A DNA stretch of 64,000 nucleotides from Microbacterium timonense (GTDB taxonomy: Bacteria > Actinomycetota > Actinomycetes > Actinomycetales > Microbacteriaceae), in the NCBI RefSeq assembly GCF_900292075.1, contig NZ_OLMV01000002.1, positions 62,001-126,000 of the forward strand. The letters run 5' to 3'. Within the stretch, counting starts at the first letter, position 1. Every line of letters starts with the position of its first letter. A model generated the notes under the pieces. That model worked only from the letters and a program-made list of their open reading frames with translations, was not told the DNA's origin and ran no database searches. The position numbers and the translations under genes were made by a program. Shown here piece by piece: positions 42,968 through 52,513 of the stretch.

Positions 42968-44329
42968 TCAAGAGGCGGCCAGGGCTGCCGCGACGACGTC
43001 CAGGCCCTCGTGGAGCAGGTCGTCGCTGATCGACAGCGGCGGCAGGAAACGGATCACGTTCCCGTACGTGCCGCAGGTCAGGACGATGACGCCCTGTGCG
43101 ATGGACGCTTTCGCGACGGCGGCGGTGAGCGCGGCATCCGGCTCACCCGTCGCCGGGTCGACGAACTCGGCGGCGATCATGGCGCCGTGGCCCCGCACGT
43201 CGCCGACGCGCGGGTCCGCCGCCCGCAGCTGCTGGAGGCGGCCCTTGAGGATCGTCTCGATCTCGCGGGCACGTTCGACCATGCCGTCGTTCTCGAAGAC
43301 GTCGATGGCCGCGAGCGCGGCTGCGCAGGCGACCGGGTTGCCACCGTATGTGCCGCCGAGCCCGCCCGCGTGCGAAGCATCCATGATCTCGGCGCGGCCG
43401 GTGACCGCCGCCAGCGGAAGGCCGCCGGCGATGCCCTTGGCCGTCGTGATGAGGTCGGGCACGATGCCGAAGACCTCGCTGGCGAACATGCGGCCGGTGC
43501 GGGCGAATCCGGTCTGGATCTCGTCGGCGATGAAGACGACGTCGTTGGCGCGGCACCAGTCGACCAGCGCGGGCAGGAACCCGTCGGCCGGCACGATGAA
43601 GCCGCCCTCGCCCTGGATGGGCTCGATGATGACGGCGGCGAGGTTCTCGGCGCCCACCTGCTTCTCGATGAGCGAGATGGCCTTCTTGGCGGCCAGCCCC
43701 CCGTCGAGGCCGTCGCGGTACGGGTACGACAGCGGCGCGCGATAGATCTCGGACGCGAACGGGCCGAAGCCGCTCTTGTACGGCATCGACTTCGCGGTGA
43801 GGGCCATCGTGAGGTTGGTGCGACCGTGGTACCCGTGGTCGAACGCGACGATCGCCTGCTTGCCGGTGTACTTGCGGGCGATCTTGACCGCGTTCTCCAC
43901 CGCCTCGGCGCCCGAGTTGAACAGCGCGCTCTTCTTGGCGTGATCGCCGGGCGTCAGGCGGTTCAGCGCCTCGGCGACCGACACGTACGAGTCGTACGGC
44001 GCGATCATGAAGCACGTGTGGGTGAACTGCGCCACCTGCTCCTGTACCGCCTTGACGACCTTGGGATGCGCATTGCCGATCGTGGTGACGGCGATGCCCG
44101 AGCCCAGGTCGATGAGCGAGTTGCCGTCGGCGTCGACGATGACTCCGCCGCCTGCCGCGACCGCGTGAACCGGAGCCGTGTGACCGACGCCGGCGGCCAC
44201 GGCACCGGCCTTGCGGTCGATGAGCTCCTGCGAGCGAGGACCGGGGATGCTGGTGACGACGCGCCGCTCCTGGGGAAGGGTCGGTCCGCCGATCGGAGTA
44301 TCGATGAGGGTGTCGGCTGCGCTGCTCAT
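42968..44329 (-). CDS. gabT: 4-aminobutyrate--2-oxoglutarate transaminase
   Basis: The 453-residue class-III aminotransferase has the PLP residues Asp269 (FIADEIQTGFARTG) and Lys298 (TTAKGIAGGLPLAAV), and the GabT-type FNSGAEAVENAVKIAR. It converts GABA to succinate semialdehyde, feeding the nearby dehydrogenase. ATG 44329 gives the family length; TACGCT at 44342-44337 (minus) is 7 bases upstream and no ribosome site exists, so the transcript may be leaderless. It is divergent from the PucR gene. Confidence 0.95.
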   Translation of the reverse strand: MSSAADTLIDTPIGGPTLPQERRVVTSIPGPRSQELIDRKAGAVAAGVGHTAPVHAVAAGGGVIVDADGNSLIDLGSGIAVTTIGNAHPKVVKAVQEQVAQFTHTCFMIAPYDSYVSVAEALNRLTPGDHAKKSALFNSGAEAVENAVKIARKYTGKQAIVAFDHGYHGRTNLTMALTAKSMPYKSGFGPFASEIYRAPLSYPYRDGLDGGLAAKKAISLIEKQVGAENLAAVIIEPIQGEGGFIVPADGFLPALVDWCRANDVVFIADEIQTGFARTGRMFASEVFGIVPDLITTAKGIAGGLPLAAVTGRAEIMDASHAGGLGGTYGGNPVACAAALAAIDVFENDGMVERAREIETILKGRLQQLRAADPRVGDVRGHGAMIAAEFVDPATGEPDAALTAAVAKASIAQGVIVLTCGTYGNVIRFLPPLSISDDLLHEGLDVVAAALAAS

Positions 44330-44374
44330 GCTGGGGAGCGTATGTGGCGCTGCGCACACCCCGCACCCGCCCCA

Positions 44375-44403
44375 CCGTACATTCTCGTCCGGCAGCTGTA
44401 CGG
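44375..44403. promoter_or_regulatory. Candidate PucR operator between gabT and pucR-like genes
   Basis: CCGTACA (44375-44381) and TGTACGG (44397-44403) form a perfect 7-bp inverted repeat with 15-bp spacer in the 92-base divergent gap; a further GTACA follows at 44408. Binding by the PucR protein is inferred. Confidence 0.5.
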
Positions 44404-44421
44404 CACGTACACTCGGACGCG

Positions 44422-45966
44422 ATGGATGCCGCAGACACCCCGACGTTGCGCGCCCTTCTCGCCCGCCGCGACCTCAAGCTGACGCTCGCGGTCGACGGAG
44501 TGGATGCCGCAGCCCTCGACCGATCGATCCGATGGGTGCACAGCTCGGACCTCGCCGACCCCACGCCCTTCCTCTCGGAGGGCCTGGTGCTGCTGACGAC
44601 CGGCACGCAGTTCCCGCAGGACGGCGGAGGCGACGACGGGGGCGAGGCGTCGGAGGTCTATCGCGCGTACGTGCGCCGGCTCACCGCGCGCGGCGTGGTG
44701 GGTCTCGGCTTCGGCACGGAGGTCGTGCGCGACGGCATCCCCCCGGCCCTGGTGGACGCGTGCCGGGAAGAGGGGACGCCGCTGTTCGAGGTGCCCTACC
44801 GCACCCCGTTCATCGCCGTGGCCCGCGCCAACGCCGAGGCCATCGCGGCGGAGGCGTATGCGCGCCGCAGCTGGGCTCTGGCCGCGCAGCGGGCGATCGC
44901 TCTGGCCGCACTCCGTCCCGACGGCCTCGGCGCGACCGTCGCCGAGCTGGCGAAGCAGCTGGACACCTGGGTGGGCATGTTCGACGCCGCCGGTGAACTG
45001 GCGCGCGAGCACCCCACGGGTGGTCTCGATGCCGGCACCGCCACAGCCCTGCGGCGCGAGGTGACCGTCGTGCTGCATCGCGGCGCGCGCGCCGGCTCGT
45101 CGCTGCGCATCGGCGAGACGCCGTTCACGCTTCAGACGCTGGGGCGAGGCGGGCATCTGCGCGGGGTCATCGCGATCGCGGCAGGAGACCTCGACCAGGA
45201 GGGCCGCGTCGTGGTCACGGCCGTCATCGCGATGGCGGGGCTCGCGCTCGAGCAGCAGCAGGGCCTGACCCGCGCTCGCGGCGCGCTGCGCGCGGGGCTC
45301 GTGCAGTCCCTTCTCGCCGGCGACCCCGCCCTGGCCCGCCGCACGTCGCGGGAGCTGTGGGGACCGCTGCCGTCCGCCCCCGTCATGGTGGGCGTGACGG
45401 ATGCCGCAGCCGCGCGTGCGGACGGCATCACGGAGCTGCTGGAGCTGTGGGCCGACGAGCGGCGCGGCGCACTCTTCTTCGGCCGGGGCGATGACGGTCT
45501 GGTGATCGTCGTGCCCGCCGCCGACCGGTCCAGCATCGACGAGCTGGTGGAGCGCTTCGAGGTGCGGATCGGCCTGTCCGACCCGACCGGGTACGACGGC
45601 TTCGCCACGGCGGTCGAGCAGGCGCGGGTCGCCCGCGACCGCGGCGCGGGACCGGTCACCGCCTTCGCGGAGGTCTCCCGCGCCGGCGTGCTGTCCGCAC
45701 TCACCGACGATGCGCGCGCCCTCGCCCGCGCCGAGCTCGCTCCCCTGCGCGAGCATGACGCCGAGCACGGCACGCGCCTGGTCGAGACCCTGCGCGTCTG
45801 GCTCGACGAGGACTGCTCGCACGAGGCATCCGCCCAGGCGCTGGGAGTGCACCGCCACACGGTGCGGACGCGCCTCGCGCTCGTCGAGCGGGTGCTCGGT
45901 CGCGACCTCACGTCCTTCGCGACCCGCGCCGAGCTCTGGGCAGCGCTGCGGGCCCTCGAGTCCTGA
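44422..45966 (+). CDS. PucR-family transcriptional regulator of the GABA/putrescine cluster
   Basis: The 514-residue protein has an N-terminal PucR purine-catabolism-type domain (LRALLARRDLKLTLA ... DLADPTPFLSEGLVLLTTGTQF), a GAF-like centre and the C-terminal helix-turn-helix SAQALGVHRHTVRTRLALVERVLG. Proteins of this type activate gabT genes in response to GABA. ATG 44422 is 8 bases after TACACT (44408-44413), hinting at a leaderless message. Upstream frame residues are promoter. Confidence 0.92.
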   Translation: MDAADTPTLRALLARRDLKLTLAVDGVDAAALDRSIRWVHSSDLADPTPFLSEGLVLLTTGTQFPQDGGGDDGGEASEVYRAYVRRLTARGVVGLGFGTEVVRDGIPPALVDACREEGTPLFEVPYRTPFIAVARANAEAIAAEAYARRSWALAAQRAIALAALRPDGLGATVAELAKQLDTWVGMFDAAGELAREHPTGGLDAGTATALRREVTVVLHRGARAGSSLRIGETPFTLQTLGRGGHLRGVIAIAAGDLDQEGRVVVTAVIAMAGLALEQQQGLTRARGALRAGLVQSLLAGDPALARRTSRELWGPLPSAPVMVGVTDAAAARADGITELLELWADERRGALFFGRGDDGLVIVVPAADRSSIDELVERFEVRIGLSDPTGYDGFATAVEQARVARDRGAGPVTAFAEVSRAGVLSALTDDARALARAELAPLREHDAEHGTRLVETLRVWLDEDCSHEASAQALGVHRHTVRTRLALVERVLGRDLTSFATRAELWAALRALES

Positions 45967-46103
45967 CACCGCCCGGCGGCAGTGGGCCAGGGACGAGCCG
46001 GGCCTGCGCCAGGCCGACTGATAGCAGTCGCTCGCGCACGGCGCCAGGCCATTCCGGATGCCGCGTGACCTGGGCATTCTTCTCGCATGAGGCGATTCTC
46101 ATG

Positions 46104-46130
46104 CCAATACCTTTCATGTGTCAGGTTTTC
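46104..46130 (+). promoter_or_regulatory. 27-bp operator shared with the secreted hydrolase gene
   Basis: This element, an imperfect dyad AGGT/ACCT with 8-bp centre, matches the reverse complement of 54102-54128 at 23 of 27 positions. It overlaps a possible -35 (46112-46117), 17 bp from TAGTCT (46135-46140), upstream of the sugar ABC-GH1 operon. Confidence 0.65.
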
Positions 46131-46223
46131 GGGCTAGTCTCTGAGGACGGCGCCACGTGCGCCGGCAAGGCCGAGGCAGAGACGCCGCGCGCAGCGGCGA
46201 CGACCGATGGAGGCGTCAGACCG

Positions 46224-47525
46224 ATGACACGACCAGGTGCACGTAGGACTTCACGATGGATGGCCGTGGGCGCGACCGCGCTCGCAGGCTCACTCGTCCT
46301 GGCCGGGTGCGGCCGGGCGGACGGCGGCGGCGCCGGTGACGACGGCGGCGGGGGCGCTGCCATCGACGACTCGCCGGCAACCGGCACGGTGCAGGTATGG
46401 GCCATGGGCAACGAGGGCGAGGTCCTGGACGAACTGGCAGCGCAGTTCGAAGAGGAGAACCCCGACGTCACGGTCGAGGTGACCGCCGTGCCGTGGGAGA
46501 GCGCGCACGACCGCATCGCCACCGCCATCGCCGGCGGCGAGACGCCCGACGTCACGATGCTCGGCACCACCTGGGTGGGCGAGTTCGCCGCCACGGGCGC
46601 ATTCGAGCCGACCCCCGACGGTCTCGTCGACGAGTCGTCGTTCTTCGAGGGCTCGTGGGACACGACCGTCGTCGACGACGTCGCGTACGGCGTGCCGTGG
46701 TACGTCGACACGCGGGTGCTCTACTACCGGACCGATCTCGCCGAGCAGGCGGGGGTGGAGCCGCCGGCCACCTGGGATGAGTACAAGGAGTTCACCAAGG
46801 CGCTCCAGACGGCGGGCGCGCAGTGGGGTGTGTCCCTCCCGCCGGGCGGCTTCGACTCCTGGCAGTACGTCGCGCCCCTCGCGTGGCAGCAGGGCGGCGA
46901 CATCCTGAGTGAAGACGGCGGAGGGTTCGCCTTCGACACCCCGCAGTGGGAGGACGCCTTCACCTTCTACACGAGCTTCTTCGAGGACGGCATCGCCGAG
47001 CCGCGTCGCCTGGAGGGCGGCGAGATCGAGCAGGCGTTCATCAACGGAGAGGTCGGAGCCTTCTACAGCGGGCCCTTCCACGTGAGCCTGCTGCTGGACC
47101 AGGGCGGCGAGGAGTTCGCCGACAAGTTCGGGGTCGCGATGGTTCCCGGCGCCGACAGTCGCACCAGCTTCACCGGAGGCGGCAACCTGGCCGTGTTCCA
47201 AGACACCGACAACCGCGACGCGTCGTGGAAGTTCGTCCGCTGGCTGAGCCAGCCCGAGACCCAGATCGCCTGGTACGACATCTCCACCGATCTGCCGAGC
47301 GTGCAGGCGGCCTGGGACGACCCCACGTTCGCCGAAGACCCCTACCTCAGCGTGTTCGGCGAACAGCTCGAGGATTCGAAGGCACCGCCGGCCATTCCCA
47401 CGTGGGCGCAGGTGTCGGCCGTCATCGACCAGGAGCTGGAGAAGGCGACCCGAGGCGAGACGACCCCCGCGGACGCCGTCGCGACGATCCAGCAGCAGGC
47501 GACCTCCATCGGCACGGGGCAGTGA
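46224..47525 (+). CDS. Sugar ABC transporter substrate-binding lipoprotein (CUT1)
   Basis: The 433-residue protein has a signal peptide with lipobox SLVLAGC and an extracellular CUT1 binding domain (VQVWAMGNEGEVLDELAAQFEEENPDVTVEVTAVPW, VPWYVDTRVLYYRTDL). It leads the operon SBP - permease - permease - GH1. GGAGG at 46209-46213 supports ATG 46224. Given the GH1 enzyme and shared operator with a glucanase-like gene, a beta-gluco-oligosaccharide is the likely substrate. Confidence 0.92.
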   Translation: MTRPGARRTSRWMAVGATALAGSLVLAGCGRADGGGAGDDGGGGAAIDDSPATGTVQVWAMGNEGEVLDELAAQFEEENPDVTVEVTAVPWESAHDRIATAIAGGETPDVTMLGTTWVGEFAATGAFEPTPDGLVDESSFFEGSWDTTVVDDVAYGVPWYVDTRVLYYRTDLAEQAGVEPPATWDEYKEFTKALQTAGAQWGVSLPPGGFDSWQYVAPLAWQQGGDILSEDGGGFAFDTPQWEDAFTFYTSFFEDGIAEPRRLEGGEIEQAFINGEVGAFYSGPFHVSLLLDQGGEEFADKFGVAMVPGADSRTSFTGGGNLAVFQDTDNRDASWKFVRWLSQPETQIAWYDISTDLPSVQAAWDDPTFAEDPYLSVFGEQLEDSKAPPAIPTWAQVSAVIDQELEKATRGETTPADAVATIQQQATSIGTGQ

Positions 47526-47537
47526 GAGGCGTCTGAG

Positions 47538-48527
47538 ATGACGTCCACCTCCTCCCCCCGCACGACGGGCGCCGCGCGCGGGTCGTCGCCGCGCGGGGCG
47601 CCGGCGCCGGAGACTGCCGGGCAGCGCCCCGCGCCCCGCGCGCGGGCGACGCGGCGAGCGCGGCACATGACGCTCACCGCCTGGCTGTTCGCCCTCCCAT
47701 TCGTCGTGCTGTTCCTCGTGTTCATGGCGGGCCCCATCGTGGCCTCGCTGGGCATGAGCTTCACCGACATGACGACGCGCGACCTGCAGACGCCGTTCCA
47801 GGTGAACCTCGTCGGGTTCGACAACTACGTGCGGCTCTTCCAGGACCCCCGATTCCTCCGCTCCCTCCTGAACACCTTCACGTTCGTGGTGGTGGCGGTG
47901 CCCTTGACCATGGCACTCGCCCTCGCAGTGGCGCTGGCGCTCGACAAGGGCATCCGCCGCTTCCGAACGGTCTTCCGCGTGGGCTACTACGCGCCCGTCG
48001 TGACGAGCATCGTCGCCATCGCGATCGTGTGGCGCTTCATCCTGCAGCCGGACGGCCTGCTGAACGGGTTTCTCGCCCTCTTCGGCATCCAGGGTCCCGA
48101 CTGGCTGCAGTCGACGACGTGGGCGCTGCCGTCGCTCATCATGATGGCGGTCTGGCGCAACATCGGGACGCTCATGGTGATCTTCCTCGCGGCGCTGCAG
48201 GGCGTGCCGCGCGAGCACCACGAGGCCGCCATGGTCGACGGCGCCAACGCCTGGCAGCGGTTCTGGAGCATCACCGTTCCCGCCATGCGTCCGGCACTGC
48301 TCTTCGCGGCCGTGATCACCGGCATCGGGTTCCTGCAGTTCTTCGAGGAGCCGTACGTCATGACCCAGGGCGGTCCGCTGGATGCCACCCTGTCGACGGC
48401 GATGTACACGTACGACCAGTTCGGCTTCGGCAATTACGCGTACGCGTCGGCGGCCAGTTACGTGCTGTTCCTCGCGATCGTCGCGCTGTCGCTCATCCAG
48501 TTCCGCTTCCTCGGAAGGAAGGACTGA
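47538..48527 (+). CDS. Sugar ABC permease, MalF type
   Basis: The 329-residue protein has a disordered, basic and Pro-rich N-terminus of about 42 residues, then six helices (LTAWLFALPFVVLFLVFMAGPIV) with the EAA loop EHHEAAMVDGANAWQRFWSITVP. It lies 12 bases after the SBP gene and 1 base before the next permease. Partner of the 48529 permease; the ATPase must come from elsewhere. Confidence 0.92.
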   Translation: MTSTSSPRTTGAARGSSPRGAPAPETAGQRPAPRARATRRARHMTLTAWLFALPFVVLFLVFMAGPIVASLGMSFTDMTTRDLQTPFQVNLVGFDNYVRLFQDPRFLRSLLNTFTFVVVAVPLTMALALAVALALDKGIRRFRTVFRVGYYAPVVTSIVAIAIVWRFILQPDGLLNGFLALFGIQGPDWLQSTTWALPSLIMMAVWRNIGTLMVIFLAALQGVPREHHEAAMVDGANAWQRFWSITVPAMRPALLFAAVITGIGFLQFFEEPYVMTQGGPLDATLSTAMYTYDQFGFGNYAYASAASYVLFLAIVALSLIQFRFLGRKD

Positions 48528-48528
48528 C

Positions 48529-49482
48529 ATGACAACCACGACTCCCCCGTCCGGCCCCCCGTCGGGCGGCGAGCCCCGAGGAGTGGCTTCGGTGCTCGCG
48601 ACGTCCCCGGTGACCGACACCGACGTCATCCCGTCCGAGCCTGAACCGGCGGGTCGTCGCCACCGCCGCGGGCGCAGCCGGTGGTGGCTCTACGTGGTGC
48701 TCGCTCTGGGTCTCATCGCGATGGTCATGCCGTTCGTGTGGATGATCCTCGGATCCTTCAAGACGGATGCCGAGATCAGGCAGTACCCGACCGAGTTCCT
48801 GCCGCGGGATCCGACCACAGAGAACTACGAGACGCTGTTCGGCCGGCTGGACTTCACCACGTTCTTCCTCAACAGCATCGTGGTGGCCGTCTTCGTCACG
48901 CTCGGCAACATCGTGTTCTGCTCGATGATCGGATACGCCCTGGCCAAGCTCGAGTTCCGCGGCAAGAAGCTGCTGTTCACCCTGGTGCTCGCCACCCTCA
49001 TGGTGCCCGGGGTGGTCACATTCGTGCCGCTGTTCGTGCTGACGGCGAATCTCGGGCTCGTCAACTCCTATCCGGGCCTCATCCTGCCGTTCCTCATCTC
49101 CCCGCTCGGCGTGTTCCTGATGCGCCAGTTCATGCTGGGGCTGCCCGACGAGCTGATCGAAGCCGCCCGCATCGACGGCGCCGGCGAATGGCGGATCTTC
49201 CTGCGCGTCATCATGCCGCTGTGCGGGCCCGCGGTCGCGACGCTGACGATCCTCACGTTCCTCGCCAGCTGGAACAACTTCCTGTGGCCGCTGGTCGTGG
49301 CCACCACCGAGGACATGTACACACTGCCGGTCGCCCTCGCGCTCTACTCGGTGGGCCAGAACGCCGCCCGGTACGGGCTCATGATGGCGGGCGCCGTCGT
49401 GGTCGTCGTGCCGGTGCTCGTCGTGTTCGTGCTGCTGCAGCGCTACTTCGTGCAGGGCATCGCGCTCACCGGCATCAAATGA
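48529..49482 (+). CDS. Sugar ABC permease, MalG type
   Basis: The 317-residue protein has six helices and the EAA loop ELIEAARIDGAGEWRIFLRVIMP. ATG 48529 has GGAAGGA upstream; the frame upstream is shadow sequence of the previous gene. It forms the heterodimeric channel with the 47538 product. Confidence 0.93.
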   Translation: MTTTTPPSGPPSGGEPRGVASVLATSPVTDTDVIPSEPEPAGRRHRRGRSRWWLYVVLALGLIAMVMPFVWMILGSFKTDAEIRQYPTEFLPRDPTTENYETLFGRLDFTTFFLNSIVVAVFVTLGNIVFCSMIGYALAKLEFRGKKLLFTLVLATLMVPGVVTFVPLFVLTANLGLVNSYPGLILPFLISPLGVFLMRQFMLGLPDELIEAARIDGAGEWRIFLRVIMPLCGPAVATLTILTFLASWNNFLWPLVVATTEDMYTLPVALALYSVGQNAARYGLMMAGAVVVVVPVLVVFVLLQRYFVQGIALTGIK

Positions 49483-49552
49483 CACCGACGGATGCCGCCG
49501 CCCGACCGGTGCCGGCCGCATCCGTCATCCCGATGAAAGGACCATCGCCACG

Positions 49553-50713
49553 ATGAACTTCCCCGAAGGGTTCCTGTGGGGTGCCTCCACCGCCGCGCAC
49601 CAGATCGAAGGCGGGAACGTCAACTCCGACTGGTGGCAGCGGGAGTGGGGCCACCTGCCCGGCCCGCCCGTCGAGACGCCGTCCGGTGACGCCGCCGACA
49701 GCTACCACCGTTACCCCGAAGACATGGCGCTGCTCGCGCGGGCGGGGCTGGACGCCTACCGCTTCAGCATCGAGTGGGCCCGCATCGAACCGGAGCAGGG
49801 CTGGATCTCGCGGGCCGCGGTCGACCACTACCGCCGCATGATCGGCACCGCGCGGGACCTGCGCCTGACGCCGATGCTGACGCTGCACCACTTCACCAAT
49901 CCGGTGTGGTTCGCCCGCCAGGGCGGCTGGATGGAGGATGCCGCGGTGGACGCGTTCCTCCGCTACGTCGAAGCGGTGCTGCCGCTCTTGGACGGCGTCG
50001 AGCTGGTCTGCACGATCAACGAGCCGAACATGGTGTCGGTGCTCGCCGATCCGGAGGTGGGATTCCCGGCGGTGGGGCTGCCGCCGGGAGTGCCGCACGT
50101 CACCGACCGGCTCATCGCTGCCCACCGCGGAGCGGTGGAGCTGGTGCGCTCGGCAGGTGCACGGGCAGGCTGGTCGGTCGCGACACAGGCGTATCAGCCG
50201 GAGCCGGGCGCCGAGGCCGTGGCGGCGGAGTATGGGGCCTCCCGCGAGGACGTCTTCCTCGACGCCGCCGAGGGCGACGACTGGGTCGGTGTGCAGGCCT
50301 ATACCCGCACCCGGATCGGGCCGGACGGACCTCTCCCGATCCCCGAGAGCGCTGAGCGGACGCTGACCGGCTGGGAGTACTACCCGCCCGCCGTCGGCGA
50401 GGGCATCCGCAACGCCTGGCGGCGCGCCGCGGTGCCCGTCTACGTGACGGAGAACGGCATCGCGACGGACGACGATGCGCGCCGCATCGACTACATGACC
50501 GGCGCGCTGCAGGCGGTGCATGCGTGCCTCGAGGACGGCATCGACGTGCGCGGATACCTGCACTGGAGCGCTCTGGACAACTACGAGTGGGGCAGCTACC
50601 GCCCGCGATTCGGCCTCATCGCCTGGGATCGCGAGACGTTCGAGCGGCATCCGAAGCCGAGTCTGGAGTGGCTGGGCCGCATCGCCCAGGTCAACGCGCT
50701 GCCTGCCTCCTGA
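49553..50713 (+). CDS. GH1 beta-glucosidase
   Basis: The 386-residue intracellular enzyme has the GH1 start FLWGASTAAHQIEGG, acid/base Glu157 (CTINEPN) and nucleophile Glu300 (YVTENGIA). It would split the imported beta-glucoside. At 386 residues it is shorter than most GH1 enzymes (about 450), reflecting shorter loops between 160 and 250; both catalytic residues are intact. It is the last gene of the ABC operon; AAGGA precedes the ATG. Confidence 0.93.
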   Translation: MNFPEGFLWGASTAAHQIEGGNVNSDWWQREWGHLPGPPVETPSGDAADSYHRYPEDMALLARAGLDAYRFSIEWARIEPEQGWISRAAVDHYRRMIGTARDLRLTPMLTLHHFTNPVWFARQGGWMEDAAVDAFLRYVEAVLPLLDGVELVCTINEPNMVSVLADPEVGFPAVGLPPGVPHVTDRLIAAHRGAVELVRSAGARAGWSVATQAYQPEPGAEAVAAEYGASREDVFLDAAEGDDWVGVQAYTRTRIGPDGPLPIPESAERTLTGWEYYPPAVGEGIRNAWRRAAVPVYVTENGIATDDDARRIDYMTGALQAVHACLEDGIDVRGYLHWSALDNYEWGSYRPRFGLIAWDRETFERHPKPSLEWLGRIAQVNALPAS

Positions 50714-50724
50714 CGGGCACGCGC

Positions 50725-50800
50725 GCGCGTAACTCAGGCGGGACGCGGCCTTTCGGGCTATGGCGGTGCCCGATCGCGGGATTCTGCCTGAGTTGTGCGC
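50725..50800. repeat. Inverted repeat downstream of the GH1 gene
   Basis: GCGCGTAACTCAGGC (50725-50739) and GCCTGAGTTGTGCGC (50786-50800) pair at 13 of 15 positions around a 46-base centre. It could end the ABC-GH1 transcript or be a small dispersed element; no open frame in this gap is convincing. Confidence 0.5.
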
Positions 50801-50910
50801 CCGCAAGCGCGGCAGACCGCTGCGGCACGACCACGGCACGGTGCCGTCGCACCGCCGGCCTGGTGGGCCCGCGGTTGCGCGGACGACGCAGGCTTCCGAA
50901 GAATGTGGTC

Positions 50911-51795
50911 ATGGGCGGCCTCTCCGGGATCCGGCCGACAAGGGAGCGACTCACTCTGTCGGCTGGCACCGAGTTGGCGTATCTGCGCGCCGGAGACCCC
51001 GCCGGGTCGCCTTCACTGCTGCTGCTTCACGGCTTCCCGAACTCGTCTCGCGGCTTCAGAGACGTGATCCCCCTGCTGGCTCGCGATGCGCACGTCATCG
51101 TTCCCGATCTCCCGGGATTCGGCGAGTCCGATCCGCTCGCCACGCCCTCGTTCGCAGCGTTCGCCGATGCCATCCGAGAACTGCTCGCGCACCTGGCGAT
51201 CGGCCCGCGCCTTCTCTACGTGCATGACTTCGGCGCTCCCGTGGCGTTCGACCTCGCGATGGCCGAGCCCGACCTCGTTCTCGGGCTCGTCATCCAGAAC
51301 GCGAACGCACACCCGACCGGTTGGGGTCCGGGATGGGAGGCCACTCGGGCGTACTGGGCGGCTCCAGATGAGCACAACACGGCGGCCGCCATGGCCCACC
51401 TCACCTTGGAAGGGACGCGCGCCCAGTACGACTCAGGGCTCCCAGACGACGTCGCCTCTGCGTTGGATCCCGCGCAGTGGGCGGAGGACTGGCGGGTGAT
51501 GTCCCGACCGGGGAACATGCGCACGCAGCGCGCGCTGATCGCCGACTACGGGCGTTACGCGCAACGGCTCGACGCGATCGGCGCCTATCTCCGGGAGTGG
51601 CAGCCTCCCGCGGTGATGGTCTGGGGCCGGCACGACGCATTCTTCGACATCGCGGAGACGCTGTCGTGGATGGAGGATCTCCCGAGGATGCAGGCCCACA
51701 TCCTGGACGGCGGGCACCTGCTTCTCGAGACTCACGCGGAGCAGGCGGCCCCGCTCATCGCCGATTTCGTGCGGGGCGTCGCAATGCGCCGTTAG
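50911..51795 (+). CDS. Alpha/beta hydrolase with Asp nucleophile (haloalkane dehalogenase/epoxide hydrolase type)
   Basis: The 294-residue protein has the oxyanion motif HGFPNS (40-45), a nucleophile elbow VHDFGAP with Asp106 in place of Ser, an acid in WGRHDAFFD near 242, and catalytic His269 (DGGHLL). An Asp nucleophile indicates dehalogenase or epoxide hydrolase chemistry. ATG 50911 is chosen; GTG 50905 would add two residues. Its base composition is slightly less GC-skewed in the third position than its neighbours. It converges on the TetR gene. Confidence 0.85.
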   Translation: MGGLSGIRPTRERLTLSAGTELAYLRAGDPAGSPSLLLLHGFPNSSRGFRDVIPLLARDAHVIVPDLPGFGESDPLATPSFAAFADAIRELLAHLAIGPRLLYVHDFGAPVAFDLAMAEPDLVLGLVIQNANAHPTGWGPGWEATRAYWAAPDEHNTAAAMAHLTLEGTRAQYDSGLPDDVASALDPAQWAEDWRVMSRPGNMRTQRALIADYGRYAQRLDAIGAYLREWQPPAVMVWGRHDAFFDIAETLSWMEDLPRMQAHILDGGHLLLETHAEQAAPLIADFVRGVAMRR

Positions 51796-51835
51796 ACGTC
51801 CGGCGCTGGAGCAGGCATGGTCCCCCGCCCCGAGA

Positions 51836-52465
51836 TCAGTCACCCGGGGTGGGCGGCCGCAGGTAGCCCCGTACGAACTCTTCGAACAGCGGCACCATGT
51901 CGACGGACTCGTCGAGCAGCCATTGCAGCTGGATGCCGTCCATCACGGCACTGATGAGCCGGGCGGCGAGCGCCGGATCGATGTCGGCGCGCACCTCCCC
52001 CGCCTCCTGCCCGGCCCGCAGGAGCTCTTCGCCGTTGTCGGCGCTTGCGCGGTACCGAACAGAGAAGTCGGCATGGGACGGATGCTCGGGGTCGGTCGCT
52101 TCGGCGGACACGATCGCGTAGAGGGAGGTGAGACCTCGAGAGGACTGGTTGTAGGCGACGACCTTCTCGGCCTGCTCGACCAGGGTGTGCTCGGCCGGGT
52201 CGCCCGCGGCCGCACGCACCTTCTCATCACGCTGCCGGAGCACCTCGGCGAACAGTTCCTCCTTGCCCGCGAAATGGTGCATCAGGCCCGCCGGCGTGAG
52301 GCCGACCCGTTTGGCGATCTCGCGCAGGGAACCGCTGTGGAAGCCGGTGCGCGAGAACACCGCGAGCGCCTCATCCACGATCGCCTGACGACGCGCCTGC
52401 CCCTTGGCATAGCTGCCGCGGGGTCCTCGCCCCGCGACGGGCTCCGCGTGCTCCGTTTCGTTCAC
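51836..52465 (-). CDS. TetR/AcrR-family regulator
   Basis: The 209-residue protein has a TetR helix-turn-helix (IVDEALAVFSRTGFHSGSLREIAKRVGLTPAGLMHHFAGKEEL) and an all-helical ligand domain. It lies 48 bases downstream of the secreted hydrolase gene in the same direction, so it is probably co-transcribed with it. It is the best local candidate to bind the shared element at 46104-46130 and 54102-54128. Confidence 0.9.
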   Translation of the reverse strand: MNETEHAEPVAGRGPRGSYAKGQARRQAIVDEALAVFSRTGFHSGSLREIAKRVGLTPAGLMHHFAGKEELFAEVLRQRDEKVRAAAGDPAEHTLVEQAEKVVAYNQSSRGLTSLYAIVSAEATDPEHPSHADFSVRYRASADNGEELLRAGQEAGEVRADIDPALAARLISAVMDGIQLQWLLDESVDMVPLFEEFVRGYLRPPTPGD

Positions 52466-52513
52466 GGTCCCTCCCGCTCGTCTTCACCGGCGCCGGGCCG
52501 AGCTGTGCCGCCC

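Noticed and set aside
42777..42971. Short minus-strand frame between gabT and the amine oxidase
   Set aside because: It overlaps the start of the oxidase and lies over a hairpin; there is no ribosome site or similarity.
50524..50910. Extension of the alpha/beta hydrolase frame upstream into the GH1 gene
   Set aside because: The upstream part is GH1 coding sequence in another phase and an inverted repeat; the hydrolase fold begins after 50911.
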